In this document: piece by piece, positions 33,275-41,890 of the stretch
Layout of the letters: each line of letters starts with the position of its first letter
Numbering within the stretch: the stretch's first letter is position 1
Source of the DNA: JBLNBN01 sp050260015
GTDB lineage: Bacteria > Bacteroidota > Ignavibacteria > Kapaibacteriales > UBA2268
Length of the DNA: 45,990 nucleotides
Direction of reading: 5' to 3'
Assembly: GCA_050260015.1 (NCBI GenBank)
Contig: JBLNBN010000059.1
Coordinates: 1-45,990, forward strand
Translations under genes and position numbers: made by a program
Notes under the pieces: model-generated
Told to the model about the DNA's origin: nothing
Seen by the model: the letters and a program-made list of their open reading frames with translations, nothing else
Database searches by the model: none

Positions 33275-36200
33275 TTATTTAATCATAATGCGTTTTACTT
33301 CGGCGCTCGTAGGGGTCGAGTACTTAAGAAAATAAACCCCTGAGGAGAGCTTTGCGACGTCGAGCTTTATATCTTTCTTACCCATGTTATTACTTTCCAT
33401 GTACTTCCTCAATACTTCATTTCCGAGAATATCGTAAACTGTCGCGTAAGTCTCGCCACTTTCCGTTTGGTTTACAGTAATCGTAATTTCTTCCGAAGCG
33501 GGGTTGGGCGTAATGGAGAATATGCCAGCTTTGCTGGTCGGCATAATAAAACGATCGCCTCCCTCGCGACAGACGCCAAGCAACCTAAAGGAACCGGCGA
33601 CAGTTTCGACTTCGTACTCTATATCATTACCATCGACGTCAATCCATTTGAAGTCTTTAATTTCAATCGTTGTAAAATCGGTATTTCCCAGGCCGGCGAT
33701 AAGATCAAGAGCGTACAGAACGCTATCCGATTTTAAACTTCCCCGCAATTCTACGGTAGTAGAATCTTCGGATACATTTGAAATAAGAGTATTGTCGACC
33801 GGCGCGAGCAGCGTCTTGTTAAATTCTACGTTCGCCCTAAACGCCGACGCAAGCTTTTGGAAGGAATTGATACTAACGCCTACAGTTTTTAGATATATGA
33901 CCGCCCGCCCGCCCGCGCTCGCAGAGTCGCTAGTGCAGTAAATCCTTCCGCCCACTGCTTGCCCAAAAAGATGCGCCCTCGCAGGCGTGCCTATACCGTT
34001 AAAGAAGAAGCCTATCCCGCCGCTCGTGCGCCCAATGTAGACGGGTTCGAATCTCAGAACTAATTCCCGTGTAGAATCCGGCGCGAGCGAGAAGTATCCG
34101 CCCCCGCTAATTATTTCAAATTGCTTAACGTCCGGACCAAGCATCTTCGTATCAGTTATATTTATCGTTTCCGAGGATAAATTTTTAATCAAAACTACGG
34201 CAGTATCCTTCCGATCGCCAACGTGCAGCGCTCCAAAATCAATAATATTCGAAAGAACTTCGATCATTGGAAGAACCCCCTCGCCCGTAATACGCTGCCT
34301 TAATAGCGAATCCTGCGAGACGATCTCAATAGTCGCATATCGTTTGCCTACGGCGCTTGGCTCGAAGTGGAAGGCTACTTCGCGTTTCTCTCCCGGAATT
34401 AAAACGAAGGAACTGCCGGAGATCACGTAAAAGTCCTCCGCGTCGGCGCCCGTCAGGCGAATATCGTCAATCTTGAGGGCGGCGGAGCCTTTGTTGACGA
34501 CGAAAGCCTTAATTACTGAATCTTTATAATCGCCGACGAGAACCTTCCCCATATCGACATCAAAGCTGTTCGCTTCGGGGGCTACAATTGCAAAAAGCGA
34601 ATCGGAAACGTCGGTTTGGCTTGAGATGTCCGGGGACAATTTAACAATAACGTAATTGGAGAACTGTCCGTCGAGGTCGTCCGTAACGCCAGTAATTATA
34701 TAACCTTTATCCGAAGTTCTCTCAATTGCGAACGCCTGCCCCTCAAATTTTTCGTTAAATATCTTTTGCCATTCCAAATCGCCGCCATAGCCTACTTTCT
34801 TAATCCAAAATCGTGGCATATAGAGTTCTTTGTGCAAATCGGGCCTATTAATATCTCCGTCGTACGAATGCGTCGCGCCGACAAATATTACTCCGTGATC
34901 GTCAGATTCCACGGCGGAGAACGCAAAATCTTCGCCGCTGCCGCCGATTGTTTTGCTCCATTTAAGCGAGCCGTCCGCGCCAATGCAGCTAATCCAGGCG
35001 TCGGAATGGCCTTTATAATCCGACACGTCGCCGCCTGTCGAATTAGTAATGCCTGCGACTATAAACTCTCCCTCGTCCGTTTCGCATATTGAGTTATATA
35101 TCTCGTCGGAAGCGCCGCCGTATGTCTTTTGCCATTCGAGAACGCCCTTTTTCGTAATCTTAATTGCCCAGGCGTCGGTCTCCCCACGGTTAAAGCTTAG
35201 GTCGCCGTCCGAGGAATTTGTGCTGCCGGCGAGAATAAATCCGCCGTCCTTCGTTTCTTTTATAGATTTGGCTAATTCTCCCCCATACCCGCCATAGCTC
35301 TTTTCCCATTCAATATTGCCGTACTTATCGATTTTTACAACCCAAACATCGTCGGTCGGGTTGAGACTGTCCTTCAAATAATTAAACGAAACGTCGTGAT
35401 CGTGCGATGAGGTTAGGCCGGCGCAAATAATACCGCCGTCCTTGGCGCCAGTTAATGAGAATAAACGATCCGGATGCTCGCCGCCGTAAGTGCGGGACCA
35501 TTCTATATCTCCTTTTACGTTTAATTTCACAATCCAGAAGTCGCCGGCGCCCAGGTCTTTATCCTTAAGGTTGCCGTCGTCGCTTATCGTAAAGCTGCCG
35601 ACTGCGAACCCTCCGTCCTGGGTTTCTACAACAGCATAGCCTTTGTCGTCGTTCGCCCCGCCAATGGATTTACCCCATATTATATCGCCCGCTTGGTTTA
35701 GATAAAGTATCCAAACGTTCGAGTCGCCGTATAAGTCGCTCGATTCGCCGACGACTATATAGTTGCCGTTCTTTGTCTGCTTAATGTCCCTCGCGGCGTC
35801 GAAGTAGCACCTATTGTACGTCTTGGACCATTCGACTAGCGGCTCCTTGCTTCGGGATGTAATTCTAATTAAACATCTGAAGCTAGTCGGCTTTGGAACG
35901 TTTTTCCAGGCATACTGGAGCCCCGTCGCTTCTTTGGTAATTATCTTCCATGTTTTTCCGTTATCGATACTGTACTCCAGCGTTACTTTGTCCGTAGGAA
36001 GCGCCCCGGTCCAGGTAATGATCGTATCTGAGCCTGCTATAAAAGACTCCCCGCCGTTCGGGGAAGTCAATTCTAACGTATTGACAGTCGATTTTGTAAA
36101 AGTGTAGCCTCCCATTGCATAGAATTCGCCCGTGCATGTCCTGGTCTTAAACCTGATAAACGAATAATACGAGTTGCTGTCTGGCGGCGTGTAACTTACC

Positions 36201-37282
36201 GTTATTGTCTTAGTCTCCCCGTTCTTCAGAGTGAAGCTATTGGGCGAAACCTTAAAGAATGGGCTTGTGCTGTGGACGCTTTCGACGTCAAAATCCGAAT
36301 TGACGGCGGTTATTTCTATCGTCGTATCGGATTTAACGCCTATTGGCTTATTTGCGAAATAGACTGAAACTGGCGAGAATTTCAACTCAGCTTTGGCGGT
36401 TGATGGCGGGAAATAATTTGCGCGCGAAGTGCAGCCTCCCCATTTCAACTCGACATTTCTCGTTTCCCGGATGCAATCCGCAGCGCTTTTCCATTCGAAA
36501 TCGCATGCGCTCTCGCCGTATACCGTTCGGGATTTTATCTGCCGACCTATTTCTTCGGCTTCTTCACGGGATCTAACGTTCTCGAACCATAATCCACCCG
36601 TCGCCTCCGCTATCCTTTTCAGGCTTTCGTGGGCATGCATATTTATCGTTATGCAGTGAATAGTTATATTATTATCATTAGCGTCTTTTATTATTTTCAA
36701 TTCGTCGGGAAAACGATTGGGCAGTCCGTCCGTCAGTAGAATAATTACCCTCTTGTTTTTCGCGGCCTTCGCAACAATTATGCCACCGGCGGGAGGCTCC
36801 GCCAGCGCGACCCTATAGTCGATTCCCTTGCTCTCTCCTATTAAATCTACAGCTTTATTTAGCTTATAGGAATTTGAAGTGAAATCCTGATTTAAGGAAT
36901 TTACCTTGTCGACGGACGTTATTGCGCATTCAGAGCCCGGAGTCAACGTCCCGATCCAGGCTTTCGCCGCGCTCTTCGCTATGTCGAGCGAACCGGATTT
37001 AGTCGCGTTGGCGACATTGAAAACAATCGTCGTGGAAACGTCGCGGGGCGTAACGTCGGGCGGACATGAAACTGATAATATATCCCGTGGAATTCCATTT
37101 TCATAAAGGGACAATTCAATCTCGGCGATTGATTTCACAAGCTCCCCTTTCAATCCTATCGCATTGAATTTGGCTCTCATTACCGGGAAATTTGAGGCGT
37201 CAATATTATATATTGAAATAGATTGGGACGAAGCGACGCCGTTGGAAAATATAAAGAGGAGGAGGTAAATAAGTTTCTTCAT
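33275..37282 (-). CDS. giant secreted VWA / seven-repeat propeller / T9SS protein
   Basis: A 1335-residue surface or secreted protein. In order: signal peptide (1-20); a von Willebrand A-like domain (about 82-255, strands STTIVFNVANA and RVIILLTDGLPNR) whose DxSxS metal site is degraded to NVANATKSG; a cysteine-bearing spacer; a Hydin-like beta-sandwich (about 300-385); a PNGGESF domain of the Kre9/KNH-like type (about 404-480); seven repeats of about 57 residues (484-885) of the form WxKTYGG...ETxDGGFIVAG...DAWIxKxD, likely a seven-bladed propeller; two choice-of-anchor-D-type domains (about 897-1000, 1003-1107); and a T9SS type A sorting domain (about 1253-1335, ITPNPASEEITITV, VYDILGNEV, LSSGVYFLKY). 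It should be exported by the type IX system and anchored at the surface. Monocistronic. Role unknown; adhesion or binding is inference. Confidence 0.88.
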   Translation of the reverse strand: MKKLIYLLLFIFSNGVASSQSISIYNIDASNFPVMRAKFNAIGLKGELVKSIAEIELSLYENGIPRDILSVSCPPDVTPRDVSTTIVFNVANATKSGSLDIAKSAAKAWIGTLTPGSECAITSVDKVNSLNQDFTSNSYKLNKAVDLIGESKGIDYRVALAEPPAGGIIVAKAAKNKRVIILLTDGLPNRFPDELKIIKDANDNNITIHCITINMHAHESLKRIAEATGGLWFENVRSREEAEEIGRQIKSRTVYGESACDFEWKSAADCIRETRNVELKWGGCTSRANYFPPSTAKAELKFSPVSVYFANKPIGVKSDTTIEITAVNSDFDVESVHSTSPFFKVSPNSFTLKNGETKTITVSYTPPDSNSYYSFIRFKTRTCTGEFYAMGGYTFTKSTVNTLELTSPNGGESFIAGSDTIITWTGALPTDKVTLEYSIDNGKTWKIITKEATGLQYAWKNVPKPTSFRCLIRITSRSKEPLVEWSKTYNRCYFDAARDIKQTKNGNYIVVGESSDLYGDSNVWILYLNQAGDIIWGKSIGGANDDKGYAVVETQDGGFAVGSFTISDDGNLKDKDLGAGDFWIVKLNVKGDIEWSRTYGGEHPDRLFSLTGAKDGGIICAGLTSSHDHDVSFNYLKDSLNPTDDVWVVKIDKYGNIEWEKSYGGYGGELAKSIKETKDGGFILAGSTNSSDGDLSFNRGETDAWAIKITKKGVLEWQKTYGGASDEIYNSICETDEGEFIVAGITNSTGGDVSDYKGHSDAWISCIGADGSLKWSKTIGGSGEDFAFSAVESDDHGVIFVGATHSYDGDINRPDLHKELYMPRFWIKKVGYGGDLEWQKIFNEKFEGQAFAIERTSDKGYIITGVTDDLDGQFSNYVIVKLSPDISSQTDVSDSLFAIVAPEANSFDVDMGKVLVGDYKDSVIKAFVVNKGSAALKIDDIRLTGADAEDFYVISGSSFVLIPGEKREVAFHFEPSAVGKRYATIEIVSQDSLLRQRITGEGVLPMIEVLSNIIDFGALHVGDRKDTAVVLIKNLSSETINITDTKMLGPDVKQFEIISGGGYFSLAPDSTRELVLRFEPVYIGRTSGGIGFFFNGIGTPARAHLFGQAVGGRIYCTSDSASAGGRAVIYLKTVGVSINSFQKLASAFRANVEFNKTLLAPVDNTLISNVSEDSTTVELRGSLKSDSVLYALDLIAGLGNTDFTTIEIKDFKWIDVDGNDIEYEVETVAGSFRLLGVCREGGDRFIMPTSKAGIFSITPNPASEEITITVNQTESGETYATVYDILGNEVLRKYMESNNMGKKDIKLDVAKLSSGVYFLKYSTPTSAEVKRIMIK

Positions 37283-37425
37283 AATAATATCCCGATAATT
37301 ATTTAAGAATGACCCTATTACACAGACAAACTTTTAATGGAATTGGTTACTAATTAAATTAATATAATGATTTTTGGTATAACCAATATGAAGAATTTAG
37401 ATTTTCCTAATAAATATTATTGATC

Positions 37426-37458
37426 CAAAGATATATGCAAATCATTTTTTAACTCAAC
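37426..37458 (-). promoter_or_regulatory. possible promoter of the VWA/propeller gene
   Basis: On the minus strand GTTG (37455-37458), 21 bases and TATCTTTG (37426-37433): the -7 box fits TAnnTTTG exactly, the -33 box in three of four positions. It implies a long leader of about 135 bases. Confidence 0.45.
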
Positions 37459-37469
37459 TCCACTGTTAA

Positions 37470-37658
37470 CCGTATGATTTAATCAAGGGGAATCTGCGCA
37501 TTCTTGAAGCGGCGGGTCTCAAACCATTGAAGGAATTATATGATAAAAGAACCGGTATAAACGCCAGGCGAAGAATAGTGGCGGATGAACAAGGAAAGGA
37601 CGCCTCGGTTGATTTTTGGCGTAGGTACGAGCAAAAAATTGTATCGATACGCCCCTAG
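37470..37658 (+). pseudogene. possible gene remnant, no start codon
   Basis: Between the TAA just before 37470 and the TAG at 37656-37658 a frame of 62 codons is open without any ATG. Its translation is protein-like rather than repeat-like (ILEAAGLKPLKELYDKRTG, INARRRIVADEQGKDAS, VDFWRRYEQKIVSIRP), with basic and acidic residues spaced as in a soluble helical protein. I do not recognise the family. It lies in a 795-base gap next to repeat copy B, so it may be the tail of a deleted or decayed gene. An open frame of this length can also occur by chance. Confidence 0.25.
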
Positions 37659-37739
37659 CCAGAATAAAGACGCCTAGGTACATTTTTACTCGATTCGCTC
37701 GTAATAACGCTCGGCGACCATCCTCTTAATTAAGAAGTT

Positions 37740-37791
37740 CACCCCGGGATTCTATATGAAAACTTCGCCGTTTATTCAAAGGGAAAGATGA
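37740..37791. repeat. 52-bp direct repeat, copy B
   Basis: Copy of the 33091-33142 element, 48 of 52 bases identical, same orientation. Beside it, from 37659 to 37739, nothing recognisable is seen. Confidence 0.75.
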
Positions 37792-37799
37792 CTGCTGTC

Positions 37800-38000
37800 G
37801 CGTTTCTTGTCCAACGCCTACGGCGTAATTGTTAGAGTAATTTTCAATAGGCTTCCTACGTGAAAGCGTTTAAGAAAGCATAAATCATACGAACCGCGTA
37901 GCGGTTCTATGTCAGTAGCCAACCCTGCCTTTGCCCTTCAAATTGCATTTTCGCATTTCCCTAACTGACATTTACCGCAATTAATGTCATCCATACGATG
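37800..38000. repeat. palindromic repeats upstream of a T9SS gene
   Basis: ACGCC-TAC-GGCGT at 37814-37826 and GAACCGC-GTA-GCGGTTC at 37891-37907; the second is followed by TATGTCAGTAGCC, the same flank as after the palindrome at 15743 (GAACGTCAGTAGCC). No gene is seen in this stretch. Confidence 0.6.
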
Positions 38001-38077
38001 CAACGTTTGTAGAGATTTAGTGTTATTCTTTATAGCCTGTAAGCGCAGGATTTTTGTTTTATGGAGAGGTGAATAAC

Positions 38078-38839
38078 ATGAAAACGTTGTTTTACGTTAT
38101 CGCGTTCCTTTTAGCGACGACCGCTTTGCAGTGCAAGATCAAATACTACGATTTCGATCCGGACAGCGTGCTGATAACCGTCGGAATGAATCCGACGGCG
38201 ATTGATTTGGACCTGAATAAAGACGGTATGCCGGACTTCTACATCTGCCACCATGGGTGCGTTCAATTCTTCTCCGGTTATAACGGTAGCGAAGCTCTTA
38301 CTTACGAACCGCAGCCGTACCATTTTATGCCTGTCCCGTTGAACGAGGGGGACACGATCAAATCCGATTGCACGGTTTGGTACAACAGCAATCATTCGTC
38401 GATGAATATGGACACTATTTGGCCCGGACGATCGGATAAGTGCATAGGTCTCAGGTTTAAAGTCTCGAACAAATGGCTGTACGGCTGGCTAAAATTAAGC
38501 GTAGCCGCCGACGGTCAAAGTTGCGTCGTAAAGGAATTCGCCTACGAGGATTCGCCGAACGTCGAGGTATTGGCCGGCGATAAAGGCGCCGCCTCCGTCC
38601 CTATGACGGACCTAACGAAAAGCAAGATTAAGATTTATCCCAACCCGGCTGAAGATAAGATAACTATCGAGGGCGCCGAGAGCGGGAACGTTTTAGGGAT
38701 CTATGATATAAAAGGAAATATAATCAGGACGATTTTAGTTCCCGGCCCAAAATTCGAGGCCGGTCTGGACGACCAGCCGCCGGGCGTTTACTATATCCGG
38801 TATAAAAATGCCGCTGTAAGCTTCATTATATCCAAATAG
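38078..38839 (+). CDS. T9SS-sorted secreted protein of unknown function
   Basis: The start is the ATG at 38078 (MKTLFYVIAFLLATTALQ), with GGAGAGG about 10 bases upstream; an in-frame TTG at 38054 is less likely. The 253-residue product has a signal peptide, a middle domain with a calcium-loop-like stretch (DLDLNKDGMPDFYI) and several cysteines, and a T9SS type A C-terminal domain (about 178-253: KIKIYPNPAEDKITIEG, LGIYDIKGNII, PPGVYYIRYKN). It should leave the cell by type IX secretion. The middle domain is not recognised. A strong terminator follows. Confidence 0.82.
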   Translation: MKTLFYVIAFLLATTALQCKIKYYDFDPDSVLITVGMNPTAIDLDLNKDGMPDFYICHHGCVQFFSGYNGSEALTYEPQPYHFMPVPLNEGDTIKSDCTVWYNSNHSSMNMDTIWPGRSDKCIGLRFKVSNKWLYGWLKLSVAADGQSCVVKEFAYEDSPNVEVLAGDKGAASVPMTDLTKSKIKIYPNPAEDKITIEGAESGNVLGIYDIKGNIIRTILVPGPKFEAGLDDQPPGVYYIRYKNAAVSFIISK

Positions 38840-38863
38840 AGAAATTGAATCAGTAGTTCCCGG

Positions 38864-38901
38864 CCGCGCGATTTTATCATCTAAATCGCGCGGATTTTTT
38901 T
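38864..38901 (+). terminator. terminator of the T9SS gene
   Basis: CCGCGCGATTT and AAATCGCGCGG form a perfect 11-bp stem with an 8-base loop, followed by ATTTTTTTG. Confidence 0.92.
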
Positions 38902-39077
38902 GCGGATAGCGATACGGCGCGAAGGCCCATGCGATTAAAAGGCCCGCCACCCCACTGCATTGCCGCGCAAAGGAGGCGGGGACGCGCGCTTTTTGCGGTT
39001 GACGTCCCACCCCTACGCGGTTCGGCTGATTTACCCTTAGCTAAGTAGCAATATCATTGAAAGACTGTTGGAATTAT
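38902..39077. other. gene-free GC-rich stretch before crcB
   Basis: No gene is seen. The sequence contains complementary GC-rich pieces (CCCGCC near 38942 and GGCGGG near 38973) that could fold. It was checked for the fluoride riboswitch consensus expected before crcB; no match was found by eye. Confidence 0.4.
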
Positions 39078-39110
39078 TTTTAGCATATACGGAGAAATTG
39101 TTTAATTTTG
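39078..39110 (+). promoter_or_regulatory. crcB promoter, Bacteroidota type
   Basis: TAATTTTG at 39103-39110 fits the -7 consensus TAnnTTTG exactly; TTTT (39078-39081), 21 bases upstream, is a one-mismatch -33 box. The leader to crcB would be about 40 bases. Confidence 0.55.
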
Positions 39111-39155
39111 CTTTTCTATAGTATTTATAAGCAGTAGACAGGATACTGGGTTTAT

Positions 39156-39539
39156 ATGCTCAAGCAGGTAATCATAATCGGAACCGGCGGTTTCATTGGC
39201 ACGGTAGCTCGGTACTTAACAACCGAGCTTGCTCATAAATCGATCAATACTAATTTCCCTCTCGCTACCCTCGCGATTAATCTTGCAGGATGCTTTCTAA
39301 TCGGCGTTTTCTTCGGACTATTCGAAAAAGGCAATCTTATGTCGGCGGAATTACGATTATTCCTTACAGTGGGCTTTTGCGGCGGTTTTACTACGTTTTC
39401 CGCGTTCGCGAACGACTCAATAAATCTTTATAGTGATTCGGAATTTCTTTACCTATCTCTCTATCTTGGCGTAAGCGTGTTCGCCGGATTATTAATGACG
39501 TACTTTGGGAAGAGCATTGTAAATTACTTTTTGAGTTAA
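39156..39539 (+). CDS. crcB: fluoride channel CrcB/Fluc
   Basis: CrcB forms a dimeric channel that lets fluoride leave the cytoplasm. The 127-residue protein has four membrane helices and the family signatures: GTGGFIGTVARYL near the start, TLAINLAGCFLIGVFFG with the conserved Asn, and GFCGGFTTFSAFAND carrying the Phe and Thr residues of the pore. A single gene rather than a pair suggests a homodimer. The DUF1801 gene follows after 11 bases on the same strand. Confidence 0.95.
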   Translation: MLKQVIIIGTGGFIGTVARYLTTELAHKSINTNFPLATLAINLAGCFLIGVFFGLFEKGNLMSAELRLFLTVGFCGGFTTFSAFANDSINLYSDSEFLYLSLYLGVSVFAGLLMTYFGKSIVNYFLS

Positions 39540-39550
39540 GAAGGAAATCA

Positions 39551-39904
39551 GTGGAAAATACAAAACCAACCAGCATCGACCAATATATTTCTTCATTCCC
39601 TGTCGACGTGCAGGCCAAATTAAGGGTAATACTGGAATTAGTAAGAAAGCTCGCTCCCGACGCCGAGGAATCCATAAGCTACCAGATGCCTGCATTTAAG
39701 CTGAATGGCCGCCCGCTGGTCTACTTCGCGGCCTTTAAGAATCATATCGGGTTCTACCCCACACCGTCGGGAATTACGCAATTCGAGGAGGAGCTATCAA
39801 AGTTTAAGAAAGCGAAGGGCTCGGCGCAATTCCCCTTGAATGAGCCGCTGCCGGTTGAGTTAATTGAAAAGATAATTAGATTTCGGATGAAAGACATAAC
39901 ATAA
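39551..39904 (+). CDS. DUF1801 (YdhG-like) protein
   Basis: A 117-residue soluble protein that matches DUF1801: IDQYISSFPVDVQAKLRVIL, ISYQMPAFKLNGRPLVYFAA, NHIGFYPTPSGI and the end segment LPVELIEKIIRFR. Some relatives were linked to iron handling, but the general function is not established. The start is GTG with AAGGA 6 bases upstream. It is co-transcribed with crcB, and a bidirectional terminator follows. Confidence 0.88.
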   Translation: MENTKPTSIDQYISSFPVDVQAKLRVILELVRKLAPDAEESISYQMPAFKLNGRPLVYFAAFKNHIGFYPTPSGITQFEEELSKFKKAKGSAQFPLNEPLPVELIEKIIRFRMKDIT

Positions 39905-39959
39905 AGTAATAACGAAGTACTAGTTGATATAACCGCTATTGCTGCGTAAAATTGAAAGA

Positions 39960-39999
39960 AAAAGCTCGGAGAGTAAATGATTCTCCGAGCTTTTATTCA
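39960..39999. terminator. bidirectional terminator
   Basis: AAAAGCTCGGAGA and TCTCCGAGCTTTT form a 13-bp stem with a 9-base loop. It lies between the converging ends of the DUF1801 gene and the propeller/T9SS gene and has A/T runs on both sides. Confidence 0.9.
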
Positions 40000-40009
40000 A
40001 AAGTGAATC

Positions 40010-41287
40010 TTATTTGCTCTTTACGAACGGCTTTATTTCCCTTCCGATTTTAAGAAAATACCCGCTTGGTATAAGTCCGGAAATATCTATTTTGCTGCCT
40101 GAAAGTTCGCCGTTTAGAACTTCCCTACCAAGCAGGTCGATAATTGCATACCGGACTTCCGAAGTTTTGTAATTGGAGACGCTAATAAAATCATACGCCG
40201 GGTTTGGAAATATTTCTGTAGTATTCTTTAATTCCTCCTTCGCGGAAGAAAACTTCGGATCGAAAACAAATACTCCGTAATAGGGCTCGGCAAACCATAT
40301 TTTCCCGGTAAGATCTATTGTGAAGTCGGTGAAGGAATAGTTTTGTGAAATAGTTCCCTCGATAAACGGAAATTCGTATTTGGTCCATTCCCCTTGCTTC
40401 GTCAATTTATAAAAATGCCTGGAACCTATTGCGTCGCCAAAATCTCTTCTCGCGAGTATCCATAAATTTCCTTCCATATCGATTTTTACATATTTAAAGA
40501 ATTCATCAGCGGCAAGCATCGTGTCGGGAACAACGATTTCTTTGAAAGTCGAAGCGCCGTTGATTTCTTTAAATATTCCAATATGCCTTGCAAAAAGGAC
40601 CGCGAGCGAGCCGTCGAACTGGATTTGCGCCCAGCTCATTTTGTCGTCCTTTATTATCGGAATATCGGTTGAGTCCAGAACCCTTGCCGTTGAACCCTTA
40701 AATCGCACAAGCTTGCCGTCGAGATAGTACCAGAGTCGCAAATCGTTATCGGTGAACATCTTAGCGTCGTTAATAAATGGGATGGGAAATGTGTGCGGAA
40801 CTACGTAATTTATTACTGTGTCGGCGGCGACGTCAATTTTGCTGATAGCAAAAGTCTGGCTGAGGTACCAGAGGTTGCCTTCTTTGTCCGGCGTTAGACC
40901 GCGGATGTGGTCCTCCGTCATGTTTTTTGTGTTCTGCGAATTATAGATTTTTTTCTCGTATCCATCGAAGCGAATAATACCGGCGTTCGTACCCGCCCAC
41001 ATGTACGCTCCATTGGGAGATAACTTGCGGACATTGTATTCGTTTGAATGCAAGTTAGGTTCTATTTCGTTGTAGTATATCCTCAACCACTCGAACCCGT
41101 TGTGTTTCGTTAATCCTCCCGTCAATCCCAAGTAGACTCCGCCGCCTACATAATCCGTTTGAATACAAAAAGACATACCGTTTACAGGTATATCCGCATT
41201 CTTGTGGAATGTCCAGCCAGGCTGCGCTAAAGAAATATTGACTGAAGTGAATAAAAGGCAAGACATGAAAAGAATTAACTTGATCAT
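40010..41287 (-). CDS. secreted beta-propeller protein with T9SS sorting domain
   Basis: A 425-residue exported protein: signal peptide MIKLILFMSCLLFTSVNISLAQ, then a propeller-like body (about 25-345) with short repeated motifs such as YMWAGTNAGIIRFDG, GNLWYLSQ, GNLWILAR and GKIWFAEPYYGVFVFD, as in two-component-regulator propeller repeats, and a T9SS type A C-terminal domain (about 355-425: TEIFPNPAYDFISVSN, AIIDLLGREVLNGE, LIPSGYFLKIG). It should be secreted through the type IX system. A hairpin CGGAGTT...AACTCCG (41318-41340) lies in its leader. Binding partner unknown. Confidence 0.85.
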   Translation of the reverse strand: MIKLILFMSCLLFTSVNISLAQPGWTFHKNADIPVNGMSFCIQTDYVGGGVYLGLTGGLTKHNGFEWLRIYYNEIEPNLHSNEYNVRKLSPNGAYMWAGTNAGIIRFDGYEKKIYNSQNTKNMTEDHIRGLTPDKEGNLWYLSQTFAISKIDVAADTVINYVVPHTFPIPFINDAKMFTDNDLRLWYYLDGKLVRFKGSTARVLDSTDIPIIKDDKMSWAQIQFDGSLAVLFARHIGIFKEINGASTFKEIVVPDTMLAADEFFKYVKIDMEGNLWILARRDFGDAIGSRHFYKLTKQGEWTKYEFPFIEGTISQNYSFTDFTIDLTGKIWFAEPYYGVFVFDPKFSSAKEELKNTTEIFPNPAYDFISVSNYKTSEVRYAIIDLLGREVLNGELSGSKIDISGLIPSGYFLKIGREIKPFVKSK

Positions 41288-41443
41288 TATCTGCTCCTAG
41301 TTTTTCGTTAACAAAATCGGAGTTTGTTATCAGAACTCCGCTATAATAAATAACTACAAACCAGTTCATTTTTGGTCGCCAAATTTTTTCATTTATTTTA
41401 CAATTTTTATTAAATTTTTTACATTTGAAAGGCAAGATGCGTC

Positions 41444-41880
41444 CCAAGTCGATTTCGACGTCGCAGGGTCTTCGTTTTCTGTGCGCCACGCCTTCCGGAC
41501 TCGTTAGATTATCTCTGGCGGCGCCTTTGAAGCGGTTCAGGCGATGATTAATTTCCATCGTCCGGTCGCGGCGTTTCCTCGGCTTCGCCGCGGGGGAGAG
41601 GGGGCGGGGGACGCCTTCGGTTACAGATGTTTAACCGCTACGCGGTAGAATATGAGGATGCATTGTTCCCATGCTCCGCGTGGGAATACATTACGAACGC
41701 TCCGCGTTCATTCTCCACAATTTATCACGATAAATGCTAAATGTTGAATGGTAAATGTCCCCGACCCCCTCTCTAACTCTACCCAAGTGGGGCAAGAATC
41801 AACTCTTCTATTATCAACCGCTTAGTGCGTCATCACAAGTGGTCATAGAAGCGTCGCGCCTGATAATTGGTCATTGATAA
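41444..41880. repeat. gene-free stretch with mixed palindromic repeats
   Basis: The gap of about 600 bases from 41288 holds no gene. It contains GTCGATTTCGAC (41448-41459), CGGCTTCGCCG near 41580, ACCGC-TAC-GCGGT (41634-41646), TTCCCA...TGGGAA (41666-41686), GAACGC-TCC-GCGTTC (41695-41709), ATTTATCACGATAAAT near 41720, and a C/T-rich block at 41765-41836 shared with 15850-15921. The last 30 bases before the lipoprotein stop contain short TGATAATTG-like repeats. Confidence 0.6.
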
Positions 41881-41890
41881 TTGTTAATTG

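Noticed and set aside
38902..39155. Fluoride riboswitch upstream of crcB
   Set aside because: The conserved fluoride aptamer segments were not found; only general GC-rich complementarity is present.
41055..41558. 167-residue minus-strand frame starting in the repeat-filled gap
   Set aside because: Most of it overlaps the propeller/T9SS gene in another frame, which has a signal peptide and a sorting domain; the first part is repeat sequence.
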